A stretch of DNA of 48,152 bases from a virus (IMGVR_UViG_3300005471_000005:1-48152), one strand, 5' to 3'; counted from the first letter of the stretch, positions 15,181 to 21,739 are shown. The notes: generated by a model not told the origin, from the letters alone. Numbers and translations are program-made.

Positions 15181-15397
15181 CATCGCTCTCCTCATTTTCG
15201 CTAACGTTAGATACCGTTTCCGGCGCGGCCCGATCACCACGTTTCAGCTCCCAGGCAGCACGTTCAGATCGGAGGCGTGCGATAAGGGCTGGCCTCGCCG
15301 CCGCCAGCCTATTAGGCGACATCGCCATGAAGGCATCAAGGGTTGGGGATGTGCGGATGCGCTCGATAAGGGCAATGGTGTCCTCTTCGTCATTCAT
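15173..15397 (-). CDS. Hypothetical protein, 74 residues, carrying a CTAACGTTAG site
   Basis: ATG 15397 has AGGAG seven nt upstream. The product is charged and helical (DEEDTIALIERIR, ALIARLRSERAAWELKRGD) with an acidic C-terminus. The palindrome CTAACGTTAG at 15201-15210 encodes SNVS near the C-terminus. No family recognised. Confidence 0.65.
   Translation of the reverse strand: MNDEEDTIALIERIRTSPTLDAFMAMSPNRLAAARPALIARLRSERAAWELKRGDRAAPETVSNVSENEESDDA
15201..15210. promoter_or_regulatory. CTAACGTTAG palindrome, copy 2
   Basis: Core of the repeated palindrome, within the longer shared string TCGCTAACGTTAG. On the minus strand it also extends to GTATCTAACGTTAG, as in the nrdJ copy. Confidence 0.6.
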
Positions 15398-15614
15398 CTT
15401 CAATCTCCTCTCTCGGCCCAAGAGAACCGTCAGGAAGACGAGGCCGGATATGACATGCAAACGGTATAAAAGTGTCTATAATATCTCTTATATGTATAGC
15501 CTCCTCGCGAGATACTGCGGGGATACAAAGAGTATAAGGGCGGTATTCAGCTTCGTCCGTCAATTGGCTGTTTTGTTCTTGTTGCGAGGTAGATGTTTCG
15601 GGGAGCGTTGTCAT
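15390..15614 (-). CDS. Hypothetical protein, 74 residues
   Basis: ATG 15614 lies 68 nt inside the upstream gene in another frame, an unusually long overlap for this genome. The N-terminus is polar and Gln/Ser/Thr-rich (TSTSQQEQNSQ); the rest reads as a compact domain (YRPYTLCIPAVSREEAIHIR). Its stop overlaps the next gene. A later start cannot be excluded. Confidence 0.5.
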   Translation of the reverse strand: MTTLPETSTSQQEQNSQLTDEAEYRPYTLCIPAVSREEAIHIRDIIDTFIPFACHIRPRLPDGSLGPREEIEDE

Positions 15615-15849
15615 CCTTCTTTTGCCCTTTCAAAATACCGTAGGCGAACGTCGCACGGAGTTGGTGGATGTCTACGAGGCCGGTGCGGAAGGCATTATAC
15701 ACCGCATCCGCAAGCGCGTCAAGCTCGGGGTTTTCGTCATGACGCTCGTAGCCTAGCAATCCAATGTGGTAGACATACTTCGCGTTTGGGCGCGCGTCAT
15801 GCACCCAGGCGAGGAAGTTGGTAACGGCTTGCGGCCTCTCATCCATCAT
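15547..15849 (-). CDS. Hypothetical protein, 100 residues
   Basis: ATG 15849 has GAGG six nt upstream and overlaps the preceding stop. The product has an N-terminal helix (RPQAVTNFLAWVHDARPNAK), a segment VYHIGLLGYERHDENPELDA and a helical domain (LADAVYNAFRTGLVDIHQLRATFAYGILK). No family recognised. The C-terminal 22 codons overlap the next gene. Confidence 0.6.
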   Translation of the reverse strand: MMDERPQAVTNFLAWVHDARPNAKYVYHIGLLGYERHDENPELDALADAVYNAFRTGLVDIHQLRATFAYGILKGQKKDDNAPRNIYLATRTKQPIDGRS

Positions 15850-16018
15850 TCGCCGCCTCGAAATGCTCCAAAATAGCGCGCAATTCTCGAAGCGTGAAGG
15901 AAGATATGATATTCGCGCCATCCGCCGCAAAGACGATATCTTTGGCGTCTGGATCACGATAAACCTTAATTACGCTACCGGGGGAATTCCAGTCCGGGAA
16001 AATCAAGCTATCAGGCAT
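15839..16018 (-). CDS. Hypothetical protein, 59 residues
   Basis: ATG 16018 overlaps the previous stop as TGATG with GGAGG six nt upstream; a GTG one codon earlier is a weaker option. The product ends in a helix (TLRELRAILEHFEAAND). No family recognised. Confidence 0.6.
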   Translation of the reverse strand: MPDSLIFPDWNSPGSVIKVYRDPDAKDIVFAADGANIISSFTLRELRAILEHFEAANDG

Positions 16019-16146
16019 CACTCACCTCCACTCACCTTCACAAGATACCAAAAGCCGAATTCGATGTCGCTGGGCAGCATATCGCGCCGCCAGACAAGGT
16101 GTGCGCCATCATAGGCGCGGATGCTATGGTCGTATTGGGATTTCAA
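16018..16146 (-). CDS. Hypothetical microprotein, 42 residues, TTG start
   Basis: TTG 16146 overlaps the upstream stop as TTGA and follows GGAGGA at six nt. The product reads as a compact beta-type protein (YDHSIRAYDGAHLVWRRDM, then FGFWYLVKV). The stop overlaps the next ATG (TGATG). The regular overlaps at both ends and the ribosome site support it despite its size. Confidence 0.6.
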   Translation of the reverse strand: MKSQYDHSIRAYDGAHLVWRRDMLPSDIEFGFWYLVKVSGGE

Positions 16147-16298
16147 AGTCCATCCTCCTCATCAAGCTCTTTATTACGTTCAAAGGCTAATTGCTCTGCA
16201 AAATCCTCCCAGCCTGGCTCAAATGTCGCTATAAGCTCTTCCCCATATAGAAGGGCCGCGATAGGTGGGTAAGGATATTCCACCTTAAACCTTTTCAT
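16143..16298 (-). CDS. Hypothetical protein, 51 residues
   Basis: ATG 16298 overlaps the stop of the upstream gene (ATGA). The product has a Pro/Tyr-rich start (VEYPYPPIAALLYG) and an acidic end (ELDEEDG). No family recognised. Both junctions are 4-nt overlaps, which supports translation. Confidence 0.65.
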   Translation of the reverse strand: MKRFKVEYPYPPIAALLYGEELIATFEPGWEDFAEQLAFERNKELDEEDGL

Positions 16299-16828
16299 GC
16301 CAACGCTCCATCAGGCAAATCGGGAATGGGAGGATCATCATCATCGTCACCAAAAAAATGTGACATGACATCTCTCATCACCTCGTTATCAGGAAACGAC
16401 AGCTTTTCAATCCGCTGTGCTGTGGGTGGTGGCATCCTCACGCGCCGTGAGGTTTGGCCTTCGGGAATGCGGGAGAGGATGACGGCATAGTGGCAACATA
16501 ATGTACAGCTATCAGGCCCAAAACCATGATCGGTGCATTGTGCTGGCCGCAGACACATTCCAGTCTCCCGTCGCACACCGACGCTCATCCGATCGAAATA
16601 CCCAATCCCCTCCCCTTTGGGATCAACCTCTGTGGCCTCAAAACTGCCAGGAGGGCCGAGGCGTGAGGCAGCACGAAAACGTGACAGGGCGGCGGCTGCG
16701 CGTTTGGCTTCGGCCTTTGTCGGATACTCCAACACCAACGTATCGTTTGGGCCAAGTTGTTCAGCAAGGAAAAGGTAGCGTGCCACAGGATGCGCTTCGG
16801 TTATCGTGCGGGATCGAGTTGTGGGCAT
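16295..16828 (-). CDS. Hypothetical protein with cysteine/histidine cluster, 177 residues
   Basis: ATG 16828 overlaps the upstream stop as TAATG. Residues about 92-113 hold five Cys and two His (CLRPAQC, then CTLCCHYA), consistent with a metal-binding knot. Before it lies an Ala/Arg-rich helix (KAEAKRAAAALSRFRAASR), and the C-terminus is very acidic (GDDDDDPPIPDLPDG). No family recognised. Confidence 0.65.
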   Translation of the reverse strand: MPTTRSRTITEAHPVARYLFLAEQLGPNDTLVLEYPTKAEAKRAAAALSRFRAASRLGPPGSFEATEVDPKGEGIGYFDRMSVGVRRETGMCLRPAQCTDHGFGPDSCTLCCHYAVILSRIPEGQTSRRVRMPPPTAQRIEKLSFPDNEVMRDVMSHFFGDDDDDPPIPDLPDGALA

Positions 16829-17127
16829 TACGTTCTCTTCCCAACAAGGGCTTCCGAAATCCGTCCGGTCGTGACGCCAATCTCTGCTGCCATGTCTGCA
16901 TAGTCCATATCGGGGTGTTGGGTGGCGAAGGCACGGATAAGGCGAACGGGCGGTGTTTTCTTCGATCTTGGGGCAAGGCGAACGGGTTTACGGCGATAAA
17001 GTTCCGTTTCGATCATACGAAGCCGCGCCGCCTTATCAGCAAGCGTCTGATTGGCGTCGATTTCTGCGTATTCATCCAACCACTCAGCAATAGCAAGCAG
17101 TTCGATCCTGATTTCAGGGATGACCAT
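16828..17127 (-). CDS. Helix-turn-helix DNA-binding protein, 99 residues
   Basis: ATG 17127 has GGAG seven nt upstream; the frame is open further upstream but without a ribosome site. The C-terminal part (VRLIRAFATQHPDMDYADMA, then AEIGVTTGRISEALVGKR) reads as a helix-turn-helix of the type used by small phage regulators. The N-terminal half is helical and may dimerise. It sits near the start of the second leftward gene block, downstream of the 17364-17694 non-coding region, so it could regulate that block; this is inference. Confidence 0.65.
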   Translation of the reverse strand: MVIPEIRIELLAIAEWLDEYAEIDANQTLADKAARLRMIETELYRRKPVRLAPRSKKTPPVRLIRAFATQHPDMDYADMAAEIGVTTGRISEALVGKRT

Positions 17128-17192
17128 TCCAATTCTCCATGCGGATAAGGGGATTAACGGGCGGGGGAGGAGAAGATGGGTGCGGCGGATTG

Positions 17193-17363
17193 TCACAGGG
17201 GGTAGGGATAAGCCCCTCCATCTGTCCAAGCGAAAATGTCCCACATTTCCTGCTCAGTTATCATACCATCGTCGCAATATTCATGGGCGATGGCGCGTAG
17301 CTCGACGGCGGTATCGTCACAGGGATTGTCCTGGTACGCTCCAATGGCTCGATCTAAGGTCAT
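17193..17363 (-). CDS. Hypothetical acidic protein, 56 residues
   Basis: ATG 17363 follows GGAG at 8 nt. The product is acidic (DDTAVELRAIAHEYCDDGMI, TEQEMWDIFAWTDGG) and probably helical. It is the first gene after the non-coding region at 17364-17694, so it probably heads a transcript. No family recognised. Confidence 0.65.
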   Translation of the reverse strand: MTLDRAIGAYQDNPCDDTAVELRAIAHEYCDDGMITEQEMWDIFAWTDGGAYPYPL

Positions 17364-17441
17364 GTCCCTTGCTCCGTAGTTTTGCACAACTTTCGCGTCT
17401 TACCTGTTATATCGGACCCCTCGCGTGCATCTACAAGGGGT

Positions 17442-17456
17442 GCGACAAAATGTCGC
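17442..17456. repeat. Inverted repeat GCGACA-AAA-TGTCGC
   Basis: A perfect 6-bp inverted repeat with a 3-nt spacer lies between the AT-rich tract and the 17193 gene. Possible operator. Confidence 0.45.
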
Positions 17457-17638
17457 GAAAAGGGGGATTGGTTAATCTTTTCATATACTTATATGAATAA
17501 CATAATATATATGTACTTTCACACCTTATATAAGAGTTACAATCTTTTACACACCCATTCCCCCACGCACACGGGGGGGTCAAAATCACAGGTAATTGTG
17601 CATAATTGGATATCAAACAGATGAGGGTATTAGCGGGA

Positions 17639-17666
17639 CTAGGGGCATTACCGTATTTGCCCCTAG
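17639..17666 (-). terminator. Hairpin CTAGGGGCA-N10-TGCCCCTAG
   Basis: A perfect 9-bp inverted repeat lies 29-56 nt past the stop of the 17695 gene in the leftward direction. It would form a strong RNA hairpin, without a following T run. It is a candidate transcription stop or pause between the first and second leftward blocks. Confidence 0.45.
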
Positions 17667-17694
17667 ATGTTGTGGCGTGCAATCCGCTCATCTA

Positions 17695-17889
17695 CTAATC
17701 CCTCCACCTAAACCATTGACAATCATCAATTCTATGCCGAGCTTGCTTGGCTCGCCACACTAAGTCTTTGATTGCATTGTGGTAGGTCACGGCGTCGGTA
17801 TGCAGCAGGCATACCGCAGCGGCCCAAAGTCGATCCGGTGATTTCACTAATGGGTTGGCAACGATGGAGAGGGCATCGGAGCGTGTCAT
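17695..17889 (-). CDS. Hypothetical protein, 64 residues
   Basis: ATG 17889 overlaps the stop of the 27-residue membrane peptide gene (ATGA) and has GAGG 8 nt upstream. The product is helical with Trp/Arg-rich C-terminus (LVWRAKQARHRIDDCQWFRW). It is the last gene before the non-coding region at 17364-17694. Confidence 0.65.
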   Translation of the reverse strand: MTRSDALSIVANPLVKSPDRLWAAAVCLLHTDAVTYHNAIKDLVWRAKQARHRIDDCQWFRWRD

Positions 17890-17969
17890 AACATGTACCT
17901 CGCGATGATGGGTAGGAGGATGGTTAAGAGGCCCCCTAGTAGGACCAAGGCTTTCATGTTTCGTGTCAT
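17886..17969 (-). CDS. Single-span membrane microprotein, 27 residues
   Basis: ATG 17969 overlaps the peptidase stop (ATGA) with GAGG 8 nt before it, and the stop overlaps the next ATG (ATGA). After MTRNMK the product is one hydrophobic helix (ALVLLGGLLTILLPII) ending ARYML. Two exact overlaps and a good ribosome site support it in spite of its length. Function unknown. Confidence 0.6.
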   Translation of the reverse strand: MTRNMKALVLLGGLLTILLPIIARYML

Positions 17970-18937
17970 CTCTCATACCTCGCTCCAAGGTCAAATCCCT
18001 CATCTTCGCAAGCTTCCACCATGTCTGCCACGTTCAACCCCATGCGCTCGATAAGCTGGGCGGCAACCTCAGGGTAATCGCGGCAAAGCTCAATCAAGGC
18101 TTCGTCAGGAAGCTCGATTTCCTTTGCGAATGTGGTTGCGTAGCTCACCGATGATTTCTTGGTGTAGTAGATCACGTCGTCATCGTCGATGTCGCCGGGT
18201 TGGCGCTCGAATACTAGCTTGTCATAGTCAAATCGCACAAGCTCATTCCGAAGGTTTTGCAGGAACCAAATGTCGAGGGTTTCGGTCGGACCATGTGCCC
18301 CCTCATAGCCTACGCTGATGTTGGAGCATTCACCGATCAGGTCCGTGTAGTTGGCGGTATCCGTAAACGTGCCTGTATCGTCAAGCTCCCAGGTCGGTCC
18401 CAATAGGCGGCATAGGGACTGCCCGAACGTATCGCTGCACGTTCTCGTCATCTGATGCGTTATGACGCTTGTGGTTCCCTTACGATCGAAGGCAATGGCA
18501 GCCTTATAATCGCGCAGCAACAAGCCATGCTCTTTGGCGATATACGCGCTCCCAAGCCCTCCAAATTCCTCGCCAGCGTGAAATACATACAAGCCGCTCA
18601 CGTTCGCCGCAATCATTTCCCTCATAAGCCAAACGCCCGCTGCATCGTCAGCGCCAAGGCATAGGCCGCGAACGGGGTTTTTGAGATGGGCTATCCCTTC
18701 TTTAATCGCGATCTTTTGGCGTCCGCTGGCATGGTGTACGGTGTCGGTATGGCAAGAGAAAAGAATGGGCGCTGTGCCAATCCTTACCATGCCATTGCCG
18801 AATTTGTCATAGTGGATGCCCGGAAGGGTATTAACGAAACGCTGCACAAATGCTGCCTCTGCATCGCTCTTATGCGGCCTGCCATAAGTCAGCATTGCCA
18901 ATAGGTCTTTGGTTGTTTCGGTTGCGAATTGGGTCAT
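17966..18937 (-). CDS. M20/M28-type zinc peptidase
   Basis: 323 residues. Metal and catalytic motifs of di-zinc aminopeptidases are present: SCHTDTVHH (His63, Asp65), LGADDAAGV (Asp97), HAGEEFGGLGS (Glu123, Glu124), AFDRKG (Asp151) and GAHGPTE (His215). There is no signal peptide, so it acts in the host cytoplasm. The C-terminal 90 residues are acidic and helical and look extra to the core. A complete cytosolic exopeptidase or deacylase is unusual among phage early genes; the substrate could be a peptide or an acylated small molecule. Its start overlaps the zinc-knuckle gene (ATGA). Confidence 0.85.
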   Translation of the reverse strand: MTQFATETTKDLLAMLTYGRPHKSDAEAAFVQRFVNTLPGIHYDKFGNGMVRIGTAPILFSCHTDTVHHASGRQKIAIKEGIAHLKNPVRGLCLGADDAAGVWLMREMIAANVSGLYVFHAGEEFGGLGSAYIAKEHGLLLRDYKAAIAFDRKGTTSVITHQMTRTCSDTFGQSLCRLLGPTWELDDTGTFTDTANYTDLIGECSNISVGYEGAHGPTETLDIWFLQNLRNELVRFDYDKLVFERQPGDIDDDDVIYYTKKSSVSYATTFAKEIELPDEALIELCRDYPEVAAQLIERMGLNVADMVEACEDEGFDLGARYER

Positions 18938-20412
18938 GGTAGCTCCACAATGCGATAGGGTTCTAGGGAAAGCGTAGGCGTAATTCTACCATCCAAGCGT
19001 CGATACCCAACGATAAACATCGTAAGCTGATTATAATCCTCCACTTTTGGACTTGTCGTCTTTAACAACACAAGCCCACTGGCGATTTCCCTCGGCTTGT
19101 TGTCTTGCTCATGCGCTTTACCAAACAAATCCGCATGATCCTCACGCCATTGTTCACATTCGCGGCAATCGCAGGCTTTGGCGTCATCCGCGAGCATCCC
19201 ACAATGGGTTTCCTCTAGGCGACTCGCACATTCCTCGCAATGATAATCGCCATTGATGTCTTCGCGCATGCCGCGATCGAAATACTCATCGCATGTCGCG
19301 CAAGCGGTATAGTTCTCGGCGCAATTTTCACACATATCGCCGTTTGAGGTATGGAGATAACATTCGCCTGCCACATCCTCATTGCATCCCTCGCAGTAGA
19401 AAGCGTCATTCTCTCGGCAATACTCGCACCACGTTTCGCCGCCGACCGTGTAGATTTCGCCGGTTGTGCGCTCTTCGCAATGTTCACAAAAAACGCCACA
19501 ATCAGCGAGGCCGTTTGTGTTGGTACATTCAATATCGCCATCATAAGCGAGTACCAAAAACCTGCCGTTATCCTCTACGTTAACAATGTTATCCAAATAA
19601 GGAACTATGAAACCATCCTCATCCTCAATCCTCAAAAGCCTAGCGCCTTCAAATTCGCTGTCACCGCGCTCAAACCCCGCTTCTTGCAATAATCCCCTCA
19701 ACCTACTCTCATCGCCATAAATCCGCCCATAAACCTTCTTTTCCGGCCAGCAAATCGCGCGGGCGGTAATGCGGGAGTTTTCGCCGCCCTCGCTATCACC
19801 AGCGCGTTCACATTCCAGGTTTTCAATATAAGCCACGGCTAGATCGCCAGCGCCATATACGCGAACGGGATGCTGTGAGCTATCGTAATAGCTAGCCTTT
19901 TTGCTCATACAACTCCTCGGCCCATTCGTATACACTTCCTCAATCTCATCTGGCGTTGTGGCAAATTTAAGCTCAATATCCTCATTCTCGGCGGCATACT
20001 TTCCGCACCATGCGCGAATATCATCCTGTGAGAGCTTATCGTTGTAATACGCGGTGAGGTATCGCCCTGGCCGCATGACAGTCTGAATATCCCGCTCGCC
20101 ATGCTCGTCATTCTTAGTGAACGCGAGCTTGCTAGGGGATTTGCGGGAGACATGAGCGAAGTGGGAGGCGATAACCCATGGCTCATCATGCCAGGGAGTT
20201 TTCTTGTAAACGCCAGCATCAAACAGCCGTTGCTCACGATTATGCCATGCTGGCTTGTCGCTAACGTTAGAGACTGCGATCTTAACAACGCGGTATTTGC
20301 GGCCTTTGACATCAGCCAACACACGCGCTTTGGTAGCGGCAAGCGAACCATTATAAAACGGTCCGCCTTCCCGTTCGCCTGTCTCAACATCGATCACAAC
20401 GAATTGTGTCAT
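18934..20412 (-). CDS. Large early protein with an array of Cys-x2-Cys zinc knuckles
   Basis: 492 residues from ATG 20412, with GGAG about 9 nt upstream. Residues 1-290 hold a domain with SCMSKKASYYDS, VYGAGDLAVAYIE, ARAICWPEKKVYGRIYGDE and LLQEAGF. Residues about 310-430 carry at least seven C-x2-C pairs in tandem (FCEHCEE, WCEYCREN, YCEGCNE, MCENCAEN, ACATCDEY, HCEECAS, CDCRECE), like a chain of small zinc knuckles or a LIM/B-box-like array. The C-terminus returns to a mixed domain. No enzyme motif is clear. It may bind RNA or host proteins. Confidence 0.75.
   Translation of the reverse strand: MTQFVVIDVETGEREGGPFYNGSLAATKARVLADVKGRKYRVVKIAVSNVSDKPAWHNREQRLFDAGVYKKTPWHDEPWVIASHFAHVSRKSPSKLAFTKNDEHGERDIQTVMRPGRYLTAYYNDKLSQDDIRAWCGKYAAENEDIELKFATTPDEIEEVYTNGPRSCMSKKASYYDSSQHPVRVYGAGDLAVAYIENLECERAGDSEGGENSRITARAICWPEKKVYGRIYGDESRLRGLLQEAGFERGDSEFEGARLLRIEDEDGFIVPYLDNIVNVEDNGRFLVLAYDGDIECTNTNGLADCGVFCEHCEERTTGEIYTVGGETWCEYCRENDAFYCEGCNEDVAGECYLHTSNGDMCENCAENYTACATCDEYFDRGMREDINGDYHCEECASRLEETHCGMLADDAKACDCRECEQWREDHADLFGKAHEQDNKPREIASGLVLLKTTSPKVEDYNQLTMFIVGYRRLDGRITPTLSLEPYRIVELP
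20261..20270. promoter_or_regulatory. CTAACGTTAG palindrome, copy 3
   Basis: Core of the repeated palindrome inside TCGCTAACGTTAG, near the start of the zinc-knuckle gene, encoding VSNVSD in that gene. Confidence 0.6.
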
Positions 20413-20418
20413 TGGATA

Positions 20419-20607
20419 CTACTCCACAAGATCACTCGGAAGCGTATAGCCCCAATTTACGGCATCGCATTCATTGCAGACTGGCCCAAAGCCATATTCA
20501 ACCAGCGTTGTTGGCTTGCCACAAACCTTGCAAGGCTGCGGTTCCTCGCAATAGTCGTGCTCGTCATCCCACGCATCGTCTTCCTCTTGCGTCCATTTCT
20601 TTGTCAT
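20419..20607 (-). CDS. Small zinc-finger protein, 62 residues
   Basis: ATG 20607. The product is acidic at the start (EEDDAWDDEHDYCEE) and then has CKVCGKP...GPVCNECDAVNWG, a C-x2-C...C-x2-C zinc ribbon. Its small size and position just before the large zinc-knuckle gene suggest a shared role. No further family call. Confidence 0.7.
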   Translation of the reverse strand: MTKKWTQEEDDAWDDEHDYCEEPQPCKVCGKPTTLVEYGFGPVCNECDAVNWGYTLPSDLVE

Positions 20608-20613
20608 GTTGTC

Positions 20614-21396
20614 TTACTCCATTTCCTCAGGGGTTAAAGTCCGAACCTCCATTGTTGGCTTTAGACTTGGCGTTGTGGTTGTTACAGGCGCTTGCGGCTT
20701 ATCCATACCCTCAAGCCTTGTGAGCAGCCTCCGTAACCTTTGGGCAATCTCGTTGCGCCGAGGGGCACTAATAGTAGGCCACGCCACGCTGTTATCAAGC
20801 AGCATGACATCAGCCTCAACGATCTTTGCCAACTCATACCCTGCCGCCTTGTAACGGCTGGCATGATCGATAACGGCAACATCGCGTGCCGTTGCCGTTG
20901 ATAATCCGCTTGCGGCGCTGTCCCAAACGGATTTCACCGGGTTTGGCCTCGCGGCCTCGATCGCTGCGACCGCTTCCTGCTTGCCTGTCGCTAACGTTAG
21001 CGCCCTTTCCGCCTCGCGCTTGCGCTCCATGCCAACACGCGCGGCCTCTTTTTCGGCTTCACGAGCAGCCACGGGGTCAGGCGAGCTTGCCAGTTTCATC
21101 ACCTTGTAGATGTCAGCCTTGGAGCGTTTGATGTTTGTCTCGTACCATAGCTTGAACGTGCCGTGTTCCTTTGGCGCGGCTTCAACCTTGGCCTTGGCGT
21201 CTAACAGCATCTTACCAGCGCTGATCCGCGCGTCAAATGCCATCGTATCCGCTTTGCTTGCGGCCTCAAAGCTGGCATTGATGGCCTTTGCCATGCTTCG
21301 AAGGGTTAGCTTGTTGCCAAGCGTAGTGCCGTGCATGACATCCGGCACGCTTGCCGCCTCATCGCGCGTGATTGTTAAGGCTTGGTCTGTCATCAT
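20614..21396 (-). CDS. DUF3102-like protein, 260 residues
   Basis: ATG 21396 overlaps the upstream stop (ATGA). The central part (SAGKMLLDAKAKVEAAPKEH, GTFKLWYETNIKRSKADIYK, VMKLA) has the DUF3102 pattern of a helical domain followed by a helix-turn-helix-like end, seen in phage and plasmid proteins near ParB-like functions. The C-terminal half is helical and Ala/Arg-rich, then a Thr/Pro-rich tail. It may bind DNA. It contains the palindrome copy at 20991-21000. Confidence 0.65.
   Translation of the reverse strand: MMTDQALTITRDEAASVPDVMHGTTLGNKLTLRSMAKAINASFEAASKADTMAFDARISAGKMLLDAKAKVEAAPKEHGTFKLWYETNIKRSKADIYKVMKLASSPDPVAAREAEKEAARVGMERKREAERALTLATGKQEAVAAIEAARPNPVKSVWDSAASGLSTATARDVAVIDHASRYKAAGYELAKIVEADVMLLDNSVAWPTISAPRRNEIAQRLRRLLTRLEGMDKPQAPVTTTTPSLKPTMEVRTLTPEEME
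20991..21000. promoter_or_regulatory. CTAACGTTAG palindrome, copy 4
   Basis: Core of the repeated palindrome inside the 12-bp perfect palindrome GCTAACGTTAGC, within the DUF3102-like gene (codons for LTLA, a different frame from copies 2 and 3). Confidence 0.6.
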
Positions 21397-21551
21397 GACA
21401 TCCTTTCGATAAGTGCCTCGGCGCGTTCAATCTGTTCACGGAATTGTGCTGCGATCCGAGGCTGATTGGCCCATGTTATCTCGTCACGCTCGTATTGCTC
21501 AATCGCAATCTCAAGCGCACAAATGATGTCATTGCGTTCCGTTTCCGTCAT
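21393..21551 (-). CDS. First gene of the leftward unit, hypothetical, 52 residues
   Basis: ATG 21551 has GGAG eight nt upstream. The product is a charged helix (MTETERNDIICALEIAIEQY, later AAQFREQIERAEALIERMS). It opens the leftward transcription unit directly beside the control region. The stop overlaps the next start. Confidence 0.7.
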   Translation of the reverse strand: MTETERNDIICALEIAIEQYERDEITWANQPRIAAQFREQIERAEALIERMS

Positions 21552-21577
21552 CGCTCACACTCCTCCAAATTCACTCT

Positions 21578-21587
21578 CTAACGTTAG
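21578..21587. promoter_or_regulatory. CTAACGTTAG palindrome, copy 5, upstream of the first leftward gene
   Basis: The only intergenic copy, 27-36 nt before ATG 21551, where an operator of the leftward promoter would be expected. Confidence 0.6.
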
Positions 21588-21609
21588 CGACTATCACGCC
21601 CATTGTCAC

Positions 21610-21649
21610 GTTTCAACTTGTTTCAAGATGTTTCAGGGTGTTTCAGTCC
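21610..21649. repeat. Four GTTTCA repeats with exact 10-bp period
   Basis: GTTTCAACTT, GTTTCAAGAT, GTTTCAGGGT, GTTTCAGTCC follow each other without gaps. On the minus strand this is four TGAAAC hexamers one helical turn apart, about 60-100 nt upstream of the first leftward gene. It could be an iteron array or a multi-site operator. Confidence 0.8.
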
Positions 21650-21708
21650 ATCGCCCTCACGCGCGTATGATTGCTCGGGCACGCGCGCATAGCACAAGCT
21701 CGCTGCCC

Positions 21709-21721
21709 TGTCACTGTGACA
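21709..21721. promoter_or_regulatory. Palindrome TGTCAC-T-GTGACA
   Basis: Perfect 6-bp inverted repeat around one central base, in the control region. Possible operator. Confidence 0.5.
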
Positions 21722-21739
21722 CATTGTCGCATCCTGCAC

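Larger units (their letters stand above)
17364..17694. other. Non-coding region: AT-rich tract, hairpins, candidate promoter or replication origin
   Basis: 331 nt without a supportable gene. It holds GCGACA-AAA-TGTCGC (17442-17456), a strongly AT-rich stretch at about 17480-17545 with many TA steps, a CCCCC/GGGGG hairpin near 17560, the 9-bp inverted repeat at 17639-17666, and an outer AGATGAG/CTCATCT pair (17619-17625, 17687-17693). On the minus strand TATAAC about 40 nt before the 17193 gene could be a -10 box. AT-richness with flanking hairpins also fits an origin. Neither role is proven. Confidence 0.55.

Noticed and set aside
17431-17691. 86-codon minus-strand frame in the non-coding region
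   Set aside because: Low complexity, crosses hairpins and the AT-rich tract, no ribosome site, does not overlap neighbours as real genes here do.
20419-20607. Small zinc-ribbon gene as a fragment of the large zinc-knuckle gene
   Set aside because: It has its own start and stop, a different frame context and a single ribbon; no sign of a frameshift between them.
21610-21649. Possible CRISPR array
   Set aside because: Repeat unit of 6 bp with 4-bp gaps is far too short; no cas genes are present.
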